In this document: positions 34,230 through 43,661 of the stretch, piece by piece
Position numbering within the stretch: position 1 is the first letter of the stretch
Layout of the letters: every line of letters starts with the position of its first letter
Assembly (NCBI GenBank): GCA_031427625.1
Contig: JANPNV010000054.1
Span: forward strand, 10,048-74,047
Reading direction: 5' to 3'
Origin: JADKIH01 sp031427625
GTDB lineage: Bacteria > Bacteroidota > Bacteroidia > AKYH767-A > 2013-40CM-41-45
Length of the DNA stretch: 64,000 nucleotides
Made by a program: the position numbers and the translations under genes
Notes under the pieces: model-generated
What the model was told of the DNA's origin: nothing
The model's input: the letters and a program-made list of their open reading frames with translations, nothing else
Databases searched by the model: none

Positions 34230-34709
34230 TTAATCCGAATCATCCGGACTATTCTGAGCAGCATCACGAATTTCTGTATGTCTGATTAACCCTCCCGTAT
34301 TGCCAACGTAGATCATACCAATACAGTTTAGCAAACCTGTCAAAAGAATAATTATCAATAAAGTCTTCATAGGTTTTTTCTGCCTGATGCGAACGATTAA
34401 TGCAGCAAGACTTATCAGTCCTATTGCTTGAGTGAACCAAAAAACATTATCCGCAATTTCTTCATGGCTATGAATGAAATGTTCGTTTTTTTGTCCGATG
34501 GATTCAAGAACATCTTCCGCACCATCACCGCTCAATAAGGCTGGAATCGCAAACAAAGCAGCGATAATGAAAAAAACCAGACCTGTATTTTTTATGGTCT
34601 CGTTTTTAAAGATCAGCCCCATGACTATTAATAATGTGCTGAAATAGGTAACAATGATCGGGAAATGGTTGACTAGCAGATGTAAGCGTGCTGCATTCAT
34701 AGGTTTCAA
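34230..34709 (-). CDS. Small four-helix membrane protein, DUF2231-like
   Basis: A 159-residue predicted integral membrane protein with four hydrophobic segments (about 14-31, 40-60, 86-106 and 114-132). The N-terminal LHLLVNHFPI and the SGDGAEDVLE and HEEIADNVFW segments resemble the DUF2231 group of membrane proteins, some of which are suspected to bind haem. The conserved-looking histidines at the membrane edges would fit, but this is inference. It lies between the oxidase operon and the haem operon, on the opposite strand, with about 205 and 220 bases on either side. The C-terminus is an acidic tail ending DDSD. Function is unknown. Confidence 0.7.
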   Translation of the reverse strand: MKPMNAARLHLLVNHFPIIVTYFSTLLIVMGLIFKNETIKNTGLVFFIIAALFAIPALLSGDGAEDVLESIGQKNEHFIHSHEEIADNVFWFTQAIGLISLAALIVRIRQKKPMKTLLIIILLTGLLNCIGMIYVGNTGGLIRHTEIRDAAQNSPDDSD

Positions 34710-34930
34710 ATTGGAGCGTTGACGAATTTAAATGAATATTCTCAGCAAGCATAAATTATTTACGATTTATTCGAGCCGGCAGAAACTCTAGTTAACTGCA
34801 TGAAATGTAAACGCTTTGTGTTTGTAAATGAAAATGATATAATTAGTTTAATAAAACCTTCCTGACAGTACTATGACAGTGAAAAATGCTTCTTTTCGAA
34901 CTTTGCAGACAGCAATAAAAAGTTTCTATT

Positions 34931-36175
34931 TTGCAGCTACTAAAGACAATTGCATTTACTTACAGCACGACTCCGATAAAGGAGCTTAACAGGTTTTTCC
35001 TTCATGAGGAAAACCGTAAAGAGCGACTTTCTTTTTTAAGGTATTCATGCGACATCAGTGAAATTTTATATCTCGCAACCTGCAATAGAATTGAATTTGT
35101 TTTTACGTGCAGTCACGATTGCGATAAATCTTTTTTAAAGAAATTTTTCTCCAACTTTCGTCAGGATTGGAATGAAGAGGAGATTGATTTTGCAGTAGAG
35201 CATGCCGTAGTTTTTGAAGGTGAAGAAGCTCTTAGACATATATTTCGTGTTGCATCATCGCTTGATTCTCTTGTAATCGGCGAGCGTGAAATAATAACAC
35301 AAGTAAGAAAATCATATGATACTTGTAAGTCGGAAGGACTAACAGGTGATCTGCTTCGTATTGTAATAAAAAGTACGATTACTACTGCAAAACAGGTTTA
35401 TACCAATACTAGAATTGCAATAAATCCTGTGTCAGTAGTCTCGCTTGCTGAAAGAGAATTACGGACACGAAAATTGCGTACAGACTCCCGCATCGTGATG
35501 ATTGGCGCAGGAGAAACAAATACAAACCTTAGCAAATATCTGATAAAGCGCGGCTTTAGAAACTTTGCAATATTTAACCGTGGCCTTGATAATGCAAATA
35601 AATTTGCTGAAAACATTCAAACTTCCCTGGTCACTGCAAAAGCTTATCCTTTGAGCGAATTACAAAATTATCAAGAAGGATTTGATATTTTGATTGTATG
35701 CACTTCTTCTCCTGATATTATTATTACTTCCGAAGTTTATAAAGCACTGCTTCATAAAGAGAATAAGTCAAAAGTTGTAGTTGATTTATCAGTGCCATCA
35801 AATATCCATCATTCTGTTTTGAATGATGAAAGCACTGACCTTATTGATATTTCCAGACTTCGTACTATCGCTGAAAATAATCTTGTAGAAAGGAAGAGTG
35901 AATTTTATGCTGCTGAAGATGTGATTGAAGAAAACATCTGCCTTTTTCGCCAGATGCATCGAACTCGCAGGATAGAAGTAAAGATGAAAGATGTACCTGA
36001 AAAGATCAGACAAATAAAAGATAGGGCGATGAATGATGTATTCGCTGAAGATATACGTGGCCTCGATGAACATTCACGCGAGGTTTTAGGAAAAGTACTG
36101 GATTACATGGAGAAAAAATGTATTTCTGTTCCAATGATTATGGCTAAGGAAATCATTTTGGAAACCAGTAATTGA
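34931..36175 (+). CDS. hemA: Glutamyl-tRNA reductase
   Basis: This is the first committed enzyme of C5-pathway haem synthesis, making glutamate-1-semialdehyde from Glu-tRNA with NADPH. The nucleophile is C51 in LATCNRIE. LDSLVIGEREIITQVRKSYDTC follows and the NADPH-binding motif is MIGAGETN. The 414-residue length fits. The start is the TTG at 34931: no in-frame ATG is upstream and the next segment already aligns with the family N-terminus. It heads a three-gene haem operon. hemL, which supplies the next step, is not in the window. Confidence 0.95.
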   Translation: MQLLKTIAFTYSTTPIKELNRFFLHEENRKERLSFLRYSCDISEILYLATCNRIEFVFTCSHDCDKSFLKKFFSNFRQDWNEEEIDFAVEHAVVFEGEEALRHIFRVASSLDSLVIGEREIITQVRKSYDTCKSEGLTGDLLRIVIKSTITTAKQVYTNTRIAINPVSVVSLAERELRTRKLRTDSRIVMIGAGETNTNLSKYLIKRGFRNFAIFNRGLDNANKFAENIQTSLVTAKAYPLSELQNYQEGFDILIVCTSSPDIIITSEVYKALLHKENKSKVVVDLSVPSNIHHSVLNDESTDLIDISRLRTIAENNLVERKSEFYAAEDVIEENICLFRQMHRTRRIEVKMKDVPEKIRQIKDRAMNDVFAEDIRGLDEHSREVLGKVLDYMEKKCISVPMIMAKEIILETSN

Positions 36176-36222
36176 AAAGCATCCGGCCTCACTTTTTCTT
36201 CCGAAGTTTTTATTTATAGCTT

Positions 36223-37803
36223 ATGCGTTCTCCGTTAATCATTGGTACAAGAGGCAGTGACCTCGCTCTCTGGCAGGCAAATTATGTGAAAGACCTTCTC
36301 AAAAATGCAGGTTATGCCTGTGAACTGAAGATAATAAAGACTCAGGGAGATATAATGCAGGATCTCAGCCCTGATAAAATGGAGGGCAAAGGTTTTTTTA
36401 CAAAAGAGATTGAAGAGGCATTGCTAAATAATGAAACGGATATCGCTGTACATTCTTTTAAAGACTTGCCCACTGAATCACCGGCCGGACTTATAATCGG
36501 AGCGGTATCAGACAGGGAAGATCCTGCAGAACTGCTTTTGATCAATCATAAGGCATACGATCCGAAACGAAAACTATTCCTCATAAAAAATGCACATGTT
36601 GGGACTTCTTCCGCAAGGAGGAAATCACAAATGCTTTCTTTTCGAAAAGACATTCGACTGACAGACATCAGAGGGAATGTTCCAACGCGGATTCAGAAGC
36701 TAAGAGAAGAACAGTATGATGCAATCCTTATTGCAGCAGCAGGTGTCGAGAGACTAGGTCTTGATATTACCGGATTTCAAGTTCAGCGGCTGGATCCTGA
36801 TTCATTTATTCCTGCACCTGCACAAGGAGTTCTCGCTATACAGGTAAGAGAAGGAGACCATCAGCTGAGAGAGTTGTTGAAGATGATTAATGTACCTCTT
36901 CAGGCGATTGTATCAGGAATCGAAAGAAAAGTTCTGAATCTCTTTCAAGGAGGCTGTCAGACGCCTGTGGGAGTTTATGCTGTTTACAACGACGACAAAG
37001 AGATTTTTGAAGTACGCGCCTCCAAGGCAGAATCATGGGACAAGCTTCCTGTTTCTGTTTATTCAGAATCGAAAAATCCTGAACAACTGGCTGAACGGAT
37101 AGTTGAAAAAATCAGAGACATAAAACCTTGCAACGTATTCATTACCCGTCAACCTCGAAACGAAAGTTATCTTCGGTCAGTGCTTGAACAAAATTATTTT
37201 CAATTAGAAGAACGGGCATTAATTGAAATAATTCCTGTCATGTACAGAAGCGTTCCTGAGTGTGATTGGATATTTTTTTCGAGTAAACATGCTGTAAAAT
37301 TTTTCTTCGATCAGGATCCACAATTAGCAACACAGAAATTTGCATGTGTAGGAAAACAAACTTCAGATGCACTTCGGAAGTATGGAAGACGGGCAGACTT
37401 TATCGGATCATCAACAGATACGAGGATGACTGGAAAACAATTCGCCTCGCTTGCGGGAAGCGCTAAAGTTCTATTTCCTCAGGCAAAAGGAAGTATGCGA
37501 TCCATACAACGACAGTTTGTAAAACAGGAAAATGTTATCGAACTTATCGTGTATGAAACGCTGAAAAAGAATTTCGGTGAAACACCTCTTGCCGATATAG
37601 TTGTATTTACATCACCGTCTAATGTTGAGGCCTGGTTTGAAAATTACGGATTTCAAAAAAATCAGAAGGCTGTAGCAATGGGTGATGCCACTGCTAATGC
37701 CTTGAGACAACATAAAATAATTGCGACAGCGCAGCCCGATACATTCGATGATACAGGATTGGCAAGGGCAGTCTTTGGTGCAAGTGGTTATAATAATGAA
37801 TAA
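36223..37803 (+). CDS. hemC: Fused hydroxymethylbilane synthase and uroporphyrinogen-III synthase
   Basis: This 526-residue protein joins two consecutive steps of tetrapyrrole synthesis. Residues of about 1-300 are HemC, with IGTRGSDLALWQA at the start, the active-site Asp in HSFKDLPTE, and the dipyrromethane cofactor cysteine C245 in GGCQTPVG. Residues of about 305-526 are a HemD-like uroporphyrinogen-III synthase: NVFITRQP at the domain start, FFSSKHAV, ACVGKQTSDALRK and FTSPSNVEAW. The reading frame is continuous with no internal stop. It sits between hemA and hemB with gaps of 47 and 23 bases. Confidence 0.94.
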   Translation: MRSPLIIGTRGSDLALWQANYVKDLLKNAGYACELKIIKTQGDIMQDLSPDKMEGKGFFTKEIEEALLNNETDIAVHSFKDLPTESPAGLIIGAVSDREDPAELLLINHKAYDPKRKLFLIKNAHVGTSSARRKSQMLSFRKDIRLTDIRGNVPTRIQKLREEQYDAILIAAAGVERLGLDITGFQVQRLDPDSFIPAPAQGVLAIQVREGDHQLRELLKMINVPLQAIVSGIERKVLNLFQGGCQTPVGVYAVYNDDKEIFEVRASKAESWDKLPVSVYSESKNPEQLAERIVEKIRDIKPCNVFITRQPRNESYLRSVLEQNYFQLEERALIEIIPVMYRSVPECDWIFFSSKHAVKFFFDQDPQLATQKFACVGKQTSDALRKYGRRADFIGSSTDTRMTGKQFASLAGSAKVLFPQAKGSMRSIQRQFVKQENVIELIVYETLKKNFGETPLADIVVFTSPSNVEAWFENYGFQKNQKAVAMGDATANALRQHKIIATAQPDTFDDTGLARAVFGASGYNNE

Positions 37804-37826
37804 CAAGTAACAGTAAAATAATTTAT

Positions 37827-38798
37827 ATGATGCTTCAGCGATTACGCCGTTTAAGAAAGACGCCAATTGTCAGGGAAATGGTTGCAGAAACTCGTCTTTC
37901 GAAAGACATGTTCATATATCCATATTTTATTTCTAAGGGGAAAAATAGTATAGTTCCAATATCAGCAATGCCTGGCATCAACAGGTTTTCACCCGACACA
38001 CTATTGAAGGATGTCGAGAAAGGTCTGAAATCGGGAGTAAATAAAATACTATTGTTTGGGACAGGAGATGAAAAATCAGATGACGGACATTCTTCTCATC
38101 AAAAAGACTCAGTCGTGGCTGAGTCAATTCGCTTGCTGAAGAAAGAGTTTACGGACGATCTTTATGTGATTACCGATGTTTGTTTATGTGCTTATACGAC
38201 TCATGGACATTGTGGTATTATTCAGAATGATTATGTTCAGAACGATCTAACTGCCGATGTACTGGCACTAATGGCTTTGGCTCATGTTGAGGCAGGAGCC
38301 GACATGGTTGCTCCAAGTGATATGATGGATGGAAGGGTTCGTGTAATTCGTGAATTGCTCGACGCTTCGGGACAAGAGAATACCCCAATTATGTCGTATG
38401 CTACAAAATTTGCCTCTGCATACTATGGTCCTTTCCGTGAGGCTGCCGATTCTGCCCCTGGAAAGGGTGACAGGAAATCGTATCAGATGGACCTTCGTAA
38501 TCATCGGGAAGCATTAAACGAGGCCTTGATTGATGAAGATGAGGGAGCTGACATTTTAATGGTTAAGCCTGCTTTGGCTTACCTGGACGTGATCCGCTCG
38601 GTGAGGGAAAATACTTTGCTTCCTGTCGCCTGTTACAATGTTTCTGGCGAATACAGTATGGTCAAATTGGCCGCTGCAGCAGGAATCCTTGATGAAGAGA
38701 AGATTGTTATGGAAAATATGCATGCATTTGCAAGGGCCGGAGCCGGGATTATCATCTCTTATCATACTAGAGATATTTTCGAAAATCATTGGCTGTAA
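37827..38798 (+). CDS. hemB: Delta-aminolevulinic acid dehydratase (porphobilinogen synthase)
   Basis: The enzyme condenses two aminolevulinate molecules to porphobilinogen. The zinc ligands C119, C121 and C129 (DVCLCAYTTHGHCG) are intact, so this is a Zn-dependent form. The two active-site lysines are K194 (SYATKFAS) and K247 (LMVKPAL). The 323-residue length is standard. It is the third gene of the haem operon, 23 bases after hemCD. A short gap of 81 bases separates it from korA. Confidence 0.97.
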   Translation: MMLQRLRRLRKTPIVREMVAETRLSKDMFIYPYFISKGKNSIVPISAMPGINRFSPDTLLKDVEKGLKSGVNKILLFGTGDEKSDDGHSSHQKDSVVAESIRLLKKEFTDDLYVITDVCLCAYTTHGHCGIIQNDYVQNDLTADVLALMALAHVEAGADMVAPSDMMDGRVRVIRELLDASGQENTPIMSYATKFASAYYGPFREAADSAPGKGDRKSYQMDLRNHREALNEALIDEDEGADILMVKPALAYLDVIRSVRENTLLPVACYNVSGEYSMVKLAAAAGILDEEKIVMENMHAFARAGAGIIISYHTRDIFENHWL

Positions 38799-38879
38799 AG
38801 GAGCTTTTTGGGTTCGCAAATAAGCTGATAATTTATTTATCTTTAACAGCGAAAATTAAACCCAGCCCCGCTTACCACC

Positions 38880-40745
38880 ATGGCACATCAGAATGAAGTA
38901 TTAGATAATGTAATTATCAAGTTTGCCGGAGATTCCGGAGATGGAATGCAACTTACCGGAACGCAATTCACAAATACAGCTGCACTTTTTGGTAACGATC
39001 TCAGTACGTTTCCCGATTTCCCTGCAGAAATCAGAGCACCACAAGGAACTCTTGCCGGTGTATCAGGTTATCAGCTTCATTTCGGAAGCGTGGAAATATA
39101 TACTCCGGGAGATTTCTGCGACGTACTCGTTGTAATGAATGCTGCCGCACTGAAAGCAAACATCAGATTCCTTAGAAAGGGAGGACTCATCATTGCTAAC
39201 ACAGATGGTTTCGATCCTAAAAATCTTAGACTGGCAAATGTGCCTGATGGTAAAAATCCGCTTGAAGATTCTTCTCTCGATAATTACCGCGTCATCCGTA
39301 TTGATGTTACCAAAATGACGCGCGCCTCATTAACTGGTACCACGCTGGGAGTAAAAGAAATCGACCGAGCAAAGAATATGTTCGTACTAGGATTTCTTTA
39401 TTGGATGTATAACAGGGAAATGGATCATACGCTTAAATTTCTCAACGAGAAGTTTGCTAGTAAAGCAGACATACTTGATGCAAACATCAAAGTTTTAAAA
39501 GCAGGATACAATTTTGGAGAGACACGCGAAGAGTTTTCAACGCGTTATTCGATTGGCCCTGCAAAAATTGCCCCGGGAGTTTACAGGAATATCATGGGTA
39601 ATCAAGCAACTGCTCTTGGATTGATTGCTGCTTCGCAAAAATCCGGACTGCAATTATTCTATGGCACTTATCCGATAACCCCTGCATCAGATATCCTTCA
39701 CGAACTTTCAAAACAAAAAAACTTCGGAGTAAGAACTTTTCAGGCTGAAGATGAAATCGCCGCCATCTGTTCATCAATCGGTGCAAGCTTCGGTGGTGCA
39801 CTTGGTGTTACAGCATCATCCGGTCCGGGTATTGCTCTTAAAATGGAAGCGATGGGACTTGCTCTTATGCTCGAACTTCCATTGGTAATCATCAATGTTC
39901 AACGTGGTGGACCATCAACCGGACTTCCTACAAAAACTGAACAGAGCGATTTACTACAAGCCGTATATGGACGTAATGGCGAATCACCAATACCTGTTAT
40001 TGCTGCCGCTACTCCTTCCGATTGTTTTAACATGGTTTACGAAGCCTGCCGTCTTGCTGTAGAGTTTATGACACCTGTTATACTTCTTACTGATGGTTAC
40101 ATCGCAAATGGTGCAGAACCATGGATGTTTCCTAAGTCATCAGACCTAAAAGAAATAAAAGTTGAATTTGCCAAGTCGTTAAATTCTGATGAAAAATATT
40201 TGCCTTATAAACGTGATGAAAAACTATCACGACCATGGGCTATACCAGGAACGAAAGGACTCGAACATCGGATTGGTGGCTTGGAAAAACAACACGAGAC
40301 CGGAAATATTAGTTATGAAGCACAGAATCATGAGTTCATGGTGCACATGAGAGACGCTAAGGTTGAAAAAATTGCAGATTACATTCCCGAACAAACTATT
40401 GAAGTTGGAAATGAGAAAGGAAAACTCCTTGTACTAGGATGGGGTTCTACTTTTGGTGCCATTAAAAGTGCGGTCCTTGAAGCACGCAGTAAGGGTTATG
40501 ATGTATCACATGCTCATCTGCGTTACATCAAACCATTCCCGAAAAATCTCGGAGAGGTATTATATAACTTCGAAAAGATATTAATACCTGAAATGAATTG
40601 TGGACAGCTTATAAAGATGATCCGTGATAAATTCTTAATTCCCGCTGAGGCTCTAAATAAAATTCAGGGAATGCCATTTGCCGCAGAAGAAATATTTACG
40701 AAAATTGAAGATATGTTTGGCAAAGGAGTAGCTGAAAAAAAATAA
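38880..40745 (+). CDS. korA: 2-oxoacid:ferredoxin oxidoreductase, fused gamma-alpha subunit
   Basis: Together with korB this makes a ferredoxin-linked 2-oxoacid oxidoreductase, most likely for 2-oxoglutarate, interconverting it with succinyl-CoA and reduced ferredoxin. Residues of about 1-190 are the gamma domain (IKFAGDSGDGMQLTGTQ). Residues of about 230-621 are the alpha domain (YGTYPITPASDILHEL, VQRGGPSTGLPTKTEQSDL). The 621-residue fusion is the usual Bacteroidota form. Substrate assignment is by similarity to KorAB; a pyruvate or branched-chain enzyme cannot be excluded. It is followed by korB after 75 bases. Confidence 0.9.
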   Translation: MAHQNEVLDNVIIKFAGDSGDGMQLTGTQFTNTAALFGNDLSTFPDFPAEIRAPQGTLAGVSGYQLHFGSVEIYTPGDFCDVLVVMNAAALKANIRFLRKGGLIIANTDGFDPKNLRLANVPDGKNPLEDSSLDNYRVIRIDVTKMTRASLTGTTLGVKEIDRAKNMFVLGFLYWMYNREMDHTLKFLNEKFASKADILDANIKVLKAGYNFGETREEFSTRYSIGPAKIAPGVYRNIMGNQATALGLIAASQKSGLQLFYGTYPITPASDILHELSKQKNFGVRTFQAEDEIAAICSSIGASFGGALGVTASSGPGIALKMEAMGLALMLELPLVIINVQRGGPSTGLPTKTEQSDLLQAVYGRNGESPIPVIAAATPSDCFNMVYEACRLAVEFMTPVILLTDGYIANGAEPWMFPKSSDLKEIKVEFAKSLNSDEKYLPYKRDEKLSRPWAIPGTKGLEHRIGGLEKQHETGNISYEAQNHEFMVHMRDAKVEKIADYIPEQTIEVGNEKGKLLVLGWGSTFGAIKSAVLEARSKGYDVSHAHLRYIKPFPKNLGEVLYNFEKILIPEMNCGQLIKMIRDKFLIPAEALNKIQGMPFAAEEIFTKIEDMFGKGVAEKK

Positions 40746-40820
40746 GAAACAAAAAGAATTAAGAATCAGGTTTAGCCCGAGGACATAAATGAATTTAATT
40801 TATCAGGAAATAAAATTATA

Positions 40821-41846
40821 ATGGAACCATCAGCAGAAAAATTCACCAACAAAGAACTTGTAACAGACCAGGATATCAGATGGTGTCCCGGATGTGGTGA
40901 TTACAGTATTTTAAAACAAGCACAAACTGTAATTCCTGAACTTGGAATTGCCCGTGAGAATATTGTTTTCATTTCCGGAATCGGATGTTCATCCCGTTTT
41001 CCTTATTACATGGAAACATATGGCATGCATTCAATTCATGGTCGTGCAACTGCAATTGCTAGCGGATTAAAAGCATCGCGACCTGAATTAAGCATCTGGA
41101 TTGTAACCGGTGATGGTGATGGACTATCGATCGGGGGAAATCATACCATTCACCTGCTTCGGAGAAATTTTAATGTAAACATTCTTCTTTTTAATAATGA
41201 AATCTACGGTCTTACGAAAGGCCAATACTCGCCAACATCTGAAGAGGGAAAAGTAACTAAGTCTACTCCCATGGGATCTGTTGATCATCCGTTCAATCCA
41301 ATTGCATTATGCATGGGTGCGGACTCAACGTTCATTGCACGTACGATGGATCGTGATCCTAAACATCTGCAGGGAATATTACGTCGCGCTAACGAGCATA
41401 AAGGAGCATCGTTTGTTGAGATCTATCAGAACTGTAACGTATTTAACGACGGGGCCTTTGAGTTATATACTGAAAAAACAACGAAGAAAAATTCAACACT
41501 TTTCATGGAAAACGGAAAGCCGTTAATTTTCGGAGACAATAACGATAAAGGAATTCGTCTGGATGGATTTACACCTGTTGTTGTAGATATTAATTCAGAC
41601 ACCTCCGCAAATGATCTTTGGATTCACGACGAAAGCGATCGCGTAAAGGCAGGAATCCTTTCGCGCTTCTTCGATAACCCTGCAAAAGAAAATCATCTGC
41701 CGCGACCGTTCGGTCTATTCTATGTGGAAAATCGATACTGCTACGAAGATAAACTTGTTCAGCAAATTGAAGACAGCAGAAAGAAAAAAGGAAACGGTGA
41801 TCTGGATGCTTTGTTAAAAGGAAAAGAAACCTGGACAGTAAATTGA
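40821..41846 (+). CDS. korB: 2-oxoacid:ferredoxin oxidoreductase beta subunit
   Basis: The TPP- and 4Fe-4S-binding subunit partnered with KorA. C22 and C25 in RWCPGCGDY, a third in GIGCSSR and a fourth in YQNCNVF are the probable cluster ligands. The TPP-binding motif VTGDGDGLSIGGNH with NNEIYGLTKGQYSPTS is intact. The 341-residue length is standard. It ends 114 bases before the convergent nadE stop. It probably needs a low-potential ferredoxin not encoded in this window. Confidence 0.93.
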   Translation: MEPSAEKFTNKELVTDQDIRWCPGCGDYSILKQAQTVIPELGIARENIVFISGIGCSSRFPYYMETYGMHSIHGRATAIASGLKASRPELSIWIVTGDGDGLSIGGNHTIHLLRRNFNVNILLFNNEIYGLTKGQYSPTSEEGKVTKSTPMGSVDHPFNPIALCMGADSTFIARTMDRDPKHLQGILRRANEHKGASFVEIYQNCNVFNDGAFELYTEKTTKKNSTLFMENGKPLIFGDNNDKGIRLDGFTPVVVDINSDTSANDLWIHDESDRVKAGILSRFFDNPAKENHLPRPFGLFYVENRYCYEDKLVQQIEDSRKKKGNGDLDALLKGKETWTVN

Positions 41847-41920
41847 TTTGAGAATTTGAGAAGGTGAAAAAATACACCCGAACGTTTTTTTTGGTTTTTG
41901 TTTTTAAATGTCGAAAATTT

Positions 41921-41963
41921 CACGTCCGATGTTTTGCGTTCCACGTCTAACGTCCCATGTCTA
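41921..41963. repeat. Degenerate ACGTC-type short repeats at the nadE 3' end
   Basis: The stretch contains cACGTCcgatg, ccACGTCtaACGTCccATGTCt: four imperfect ACGTC/ATGTC units in about 40 bases. It runs into the nadE stop codon. I recall similar low-complexity strings between genes in other Bacteroidota. Function is unknown. Confidence 0.45.
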
Positions 41964-43613
41964 TGAAAGGTATTTCCCCACAATCGGTAGTCGCCGGCCC
42001 ATTCCAAATGCTTTCGTAGATACACGAAGTATTGGTGGCGTTTGATAACGTTTATATTCGCTGGCGTTTACCAATTTCAGAATTCGCCTCACTAAAACAG
42101 CGTCGAACCCCATGGCAATAATTTCATCTGGACCTTTTCTTGCTTCTATGTATTGATAAAGTACTTTATCCAGAATTTCATAATCAGGTAAAGAGTCAGA
42201 ATCTTTTTGACCGTGTCGTAATTCAGCGGAAGGAGGTTTGGTGATGATAGCTTCCGGGATGATTTTTTTATTTCTGTTGATGAATCCGGCAAGTTCATAC
42301 ACCTGTGTTTTATATACATCACCGATTACAGAGATGCCTCCGCACATATCGCCGTATAAAGTGCCATAACCAACTGCTGCTTCGCTCTTATTGGAAGTAT
42401 TGAGGAGAATGTATCCAAATTTATTTGACTCTGCCATAAGCAATACAGCGCGAATTCTTGCCTGTAGATTTTCTTCAGCAACGCTAAATGGAAGATCTTT
42501 AAAGAATGGTTGCAATACTTCAAGGTACTTGTCGAAAATATTTTTTATGGGAATAATATCGTGACTGATGCCCGTATTTTTTATCAGATCTAATGAGTCG
42601 TCGATTGAGCCCGAAGAAGAGAATTCTGAAGGCATCAGAATGACATGGACGTTATCAGAGCCCAGGGCTTCAACAGCAAGACACGTTACTAAAGCTGAAT
42701 CGATGCCACCGGATAACCCTAATATGGCTTTTTTAAAATTTTGTTTTTCGAAGTAGTCACGTATGCCAAGTACCAGTGCGTTGTGAATTTTTTCTATTTC
42801 ACTGCTGCTTGTAATTTTCACTTGTTTCTTGTCCTGAAATGCAAATCCATTTTCCTTTTTATCGAAATCGAAAATGGCAAAATCTTCAGTGAAGTATGTT
42901 AATTCATGAGAGATTTTTCCATCACCATTGATGGCGAGTGATCCTCCGTCGAAAATAAGTTCTGTATGAGCTCCAATATGATTAACATATAACAATGGAA
43001 GATTGTATTTCTGAACATTTTTGGAAAGCATCTTCTTCCTTGTATCATCATGCTTATAATCGAATGGTGATGCAGCAATATTAATCATCAGCGATGGTTT
43101 TTCCTGAATAAGTGAATCCATTGGACAGCTTACATACATCGGGTCATCTTCTATATTCCAAAGGTCTTCACAGATGGTAAGGGCAATACTTGTATTATTG
43201 ATGTTGATGCAATGGAAATTTTTCCCCGGTTCAAAATACCGATACTCATCAAAAACATCGTAATTGGGTAGCAACGATTTATGTACTTCATCTTCGATTT
43301 TCCCATTTCGAAGAATGATCGCTGAGTTAAAAAGATTTTTGCCTTCGATTTTCGGATTAATTGTGGGAAGCCCAACGATAGCTGTAATGTCAATACAGGA
43401 CTTTGCAATAATTAATGCAGCATCTCTGCATCGCGTGATAAAATCATTGAATTCCAGGAAATCACGTGGAGGATAACCACAGATGCATAGCTCTGAAAAG
43501 ACAACGAGGTTGGCTCCTTGTGCTTTGGCGTTTTCAATTGACTCGCATATTTTGAGAATATTCTTATCAAAATCGCCAATTGTGTAATTGAGTTGAGCTA
43601 GTGCAATACGCAT
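41961..43613 (-). CDS. nadE: Glutamine-dependent NAD+ synthetase
   Basis: The enzyme makes NAD+ from deamido-NAD+, ATP and glutamine. Residues of about 1-260 are a nitrilase-type glutaminase domain, with Glu in VFSELCICG, Lys in HKSLLPNYDVFDE and Cys in LTICEDLWN. Residues of about 270-550 are the NAD synthetase domain with ATP loop GLSGGIDSAL. The ATG at 43613 gives MRIALAQLNYTIGD, the true N-terminus, at 550 residues; the frame extends 11 codons further but without support. A hairpin followed by six T residues ends directly at the start codon. Confidence 0.96.
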   Translation of the reverse strand: MRIALAQLNYTIGDFDKNILKICESIENAKAQGANLVVFSELCICGYPPRDFLEFNDFITRCRDAALIIAKSCIDITAIVGLPTINPKIEGKNLFNSAIILRNGKIEDEVHKSLLPNYDVFDEYRYFEPGKNFHCININNTSIALTICEDLWNIEDDPMYVSCPMDSLIQEKPSLMINIAASPFDYKHDDTRKKMLSKNVQKYNLPLLYVNHIGAHTELIFDGGSLAINGDGKISHELTYFTEDFAIFDFDKKENGFAFQDKKQVKITSSSEIEKIHNALVLGIRDYFEKQNFKKAILGLSGGIDSALVTCLAVEALGSDNVHVILMPSEFSSSGSIDDSLDLIKNTGISHDIIPIKNIFDKYLEVLQPFFKDLPFSVAEENLQARIRAVLLMAESNKFGYILLNTSNKSEAAVGYGTLYGDMCGGISVIGDVYKTQVYELAGFINRNKKIIPEAIITKPPSAELRHGQKDSDSLPDYEILDKVLYQYIEARKGPDEIIAMGFDAVLVRRILKLVNASEYKRYQTPPILRVSTKAFGMGRRLPIVGKYLS

Positions 43614-43642
43614 AAAAAATCCTGTCAGGTGTTCCTCACAGG
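43614..43642 (-). terminator. Hairpin plus T-run immediately before the nadE start codon
   Basis: On the minus strand, an eight-pair stem (CCTGT/ACAGG and AGG/CCT with one G-G mismatch) and an AACA loop occupy 43642-43621. One A, six T residues and the nadE ATG follow. It fits an intrinsic terminator for the barrel-protein gene ending at 43662, or a leader element of nadE. Confidence 0.55.
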
Positions 43643-43643
43643 A

Positions 43644-43651
43644 CAAATGTA
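43644..43651 (-). promoter_or_regulatory. -7 promoter element (TACATTTG) for nadE
   Basis: This is a perfect TAnnTTTG match on the minus strand. It lies just upstream of the hairpin, so transcription would start inside the hairpin's 5' arm. The nearest TTG is 24 bases upstream, slightly far. Confidence 0.45.
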
Positions 43652-43661
43652 AATGAATGTT

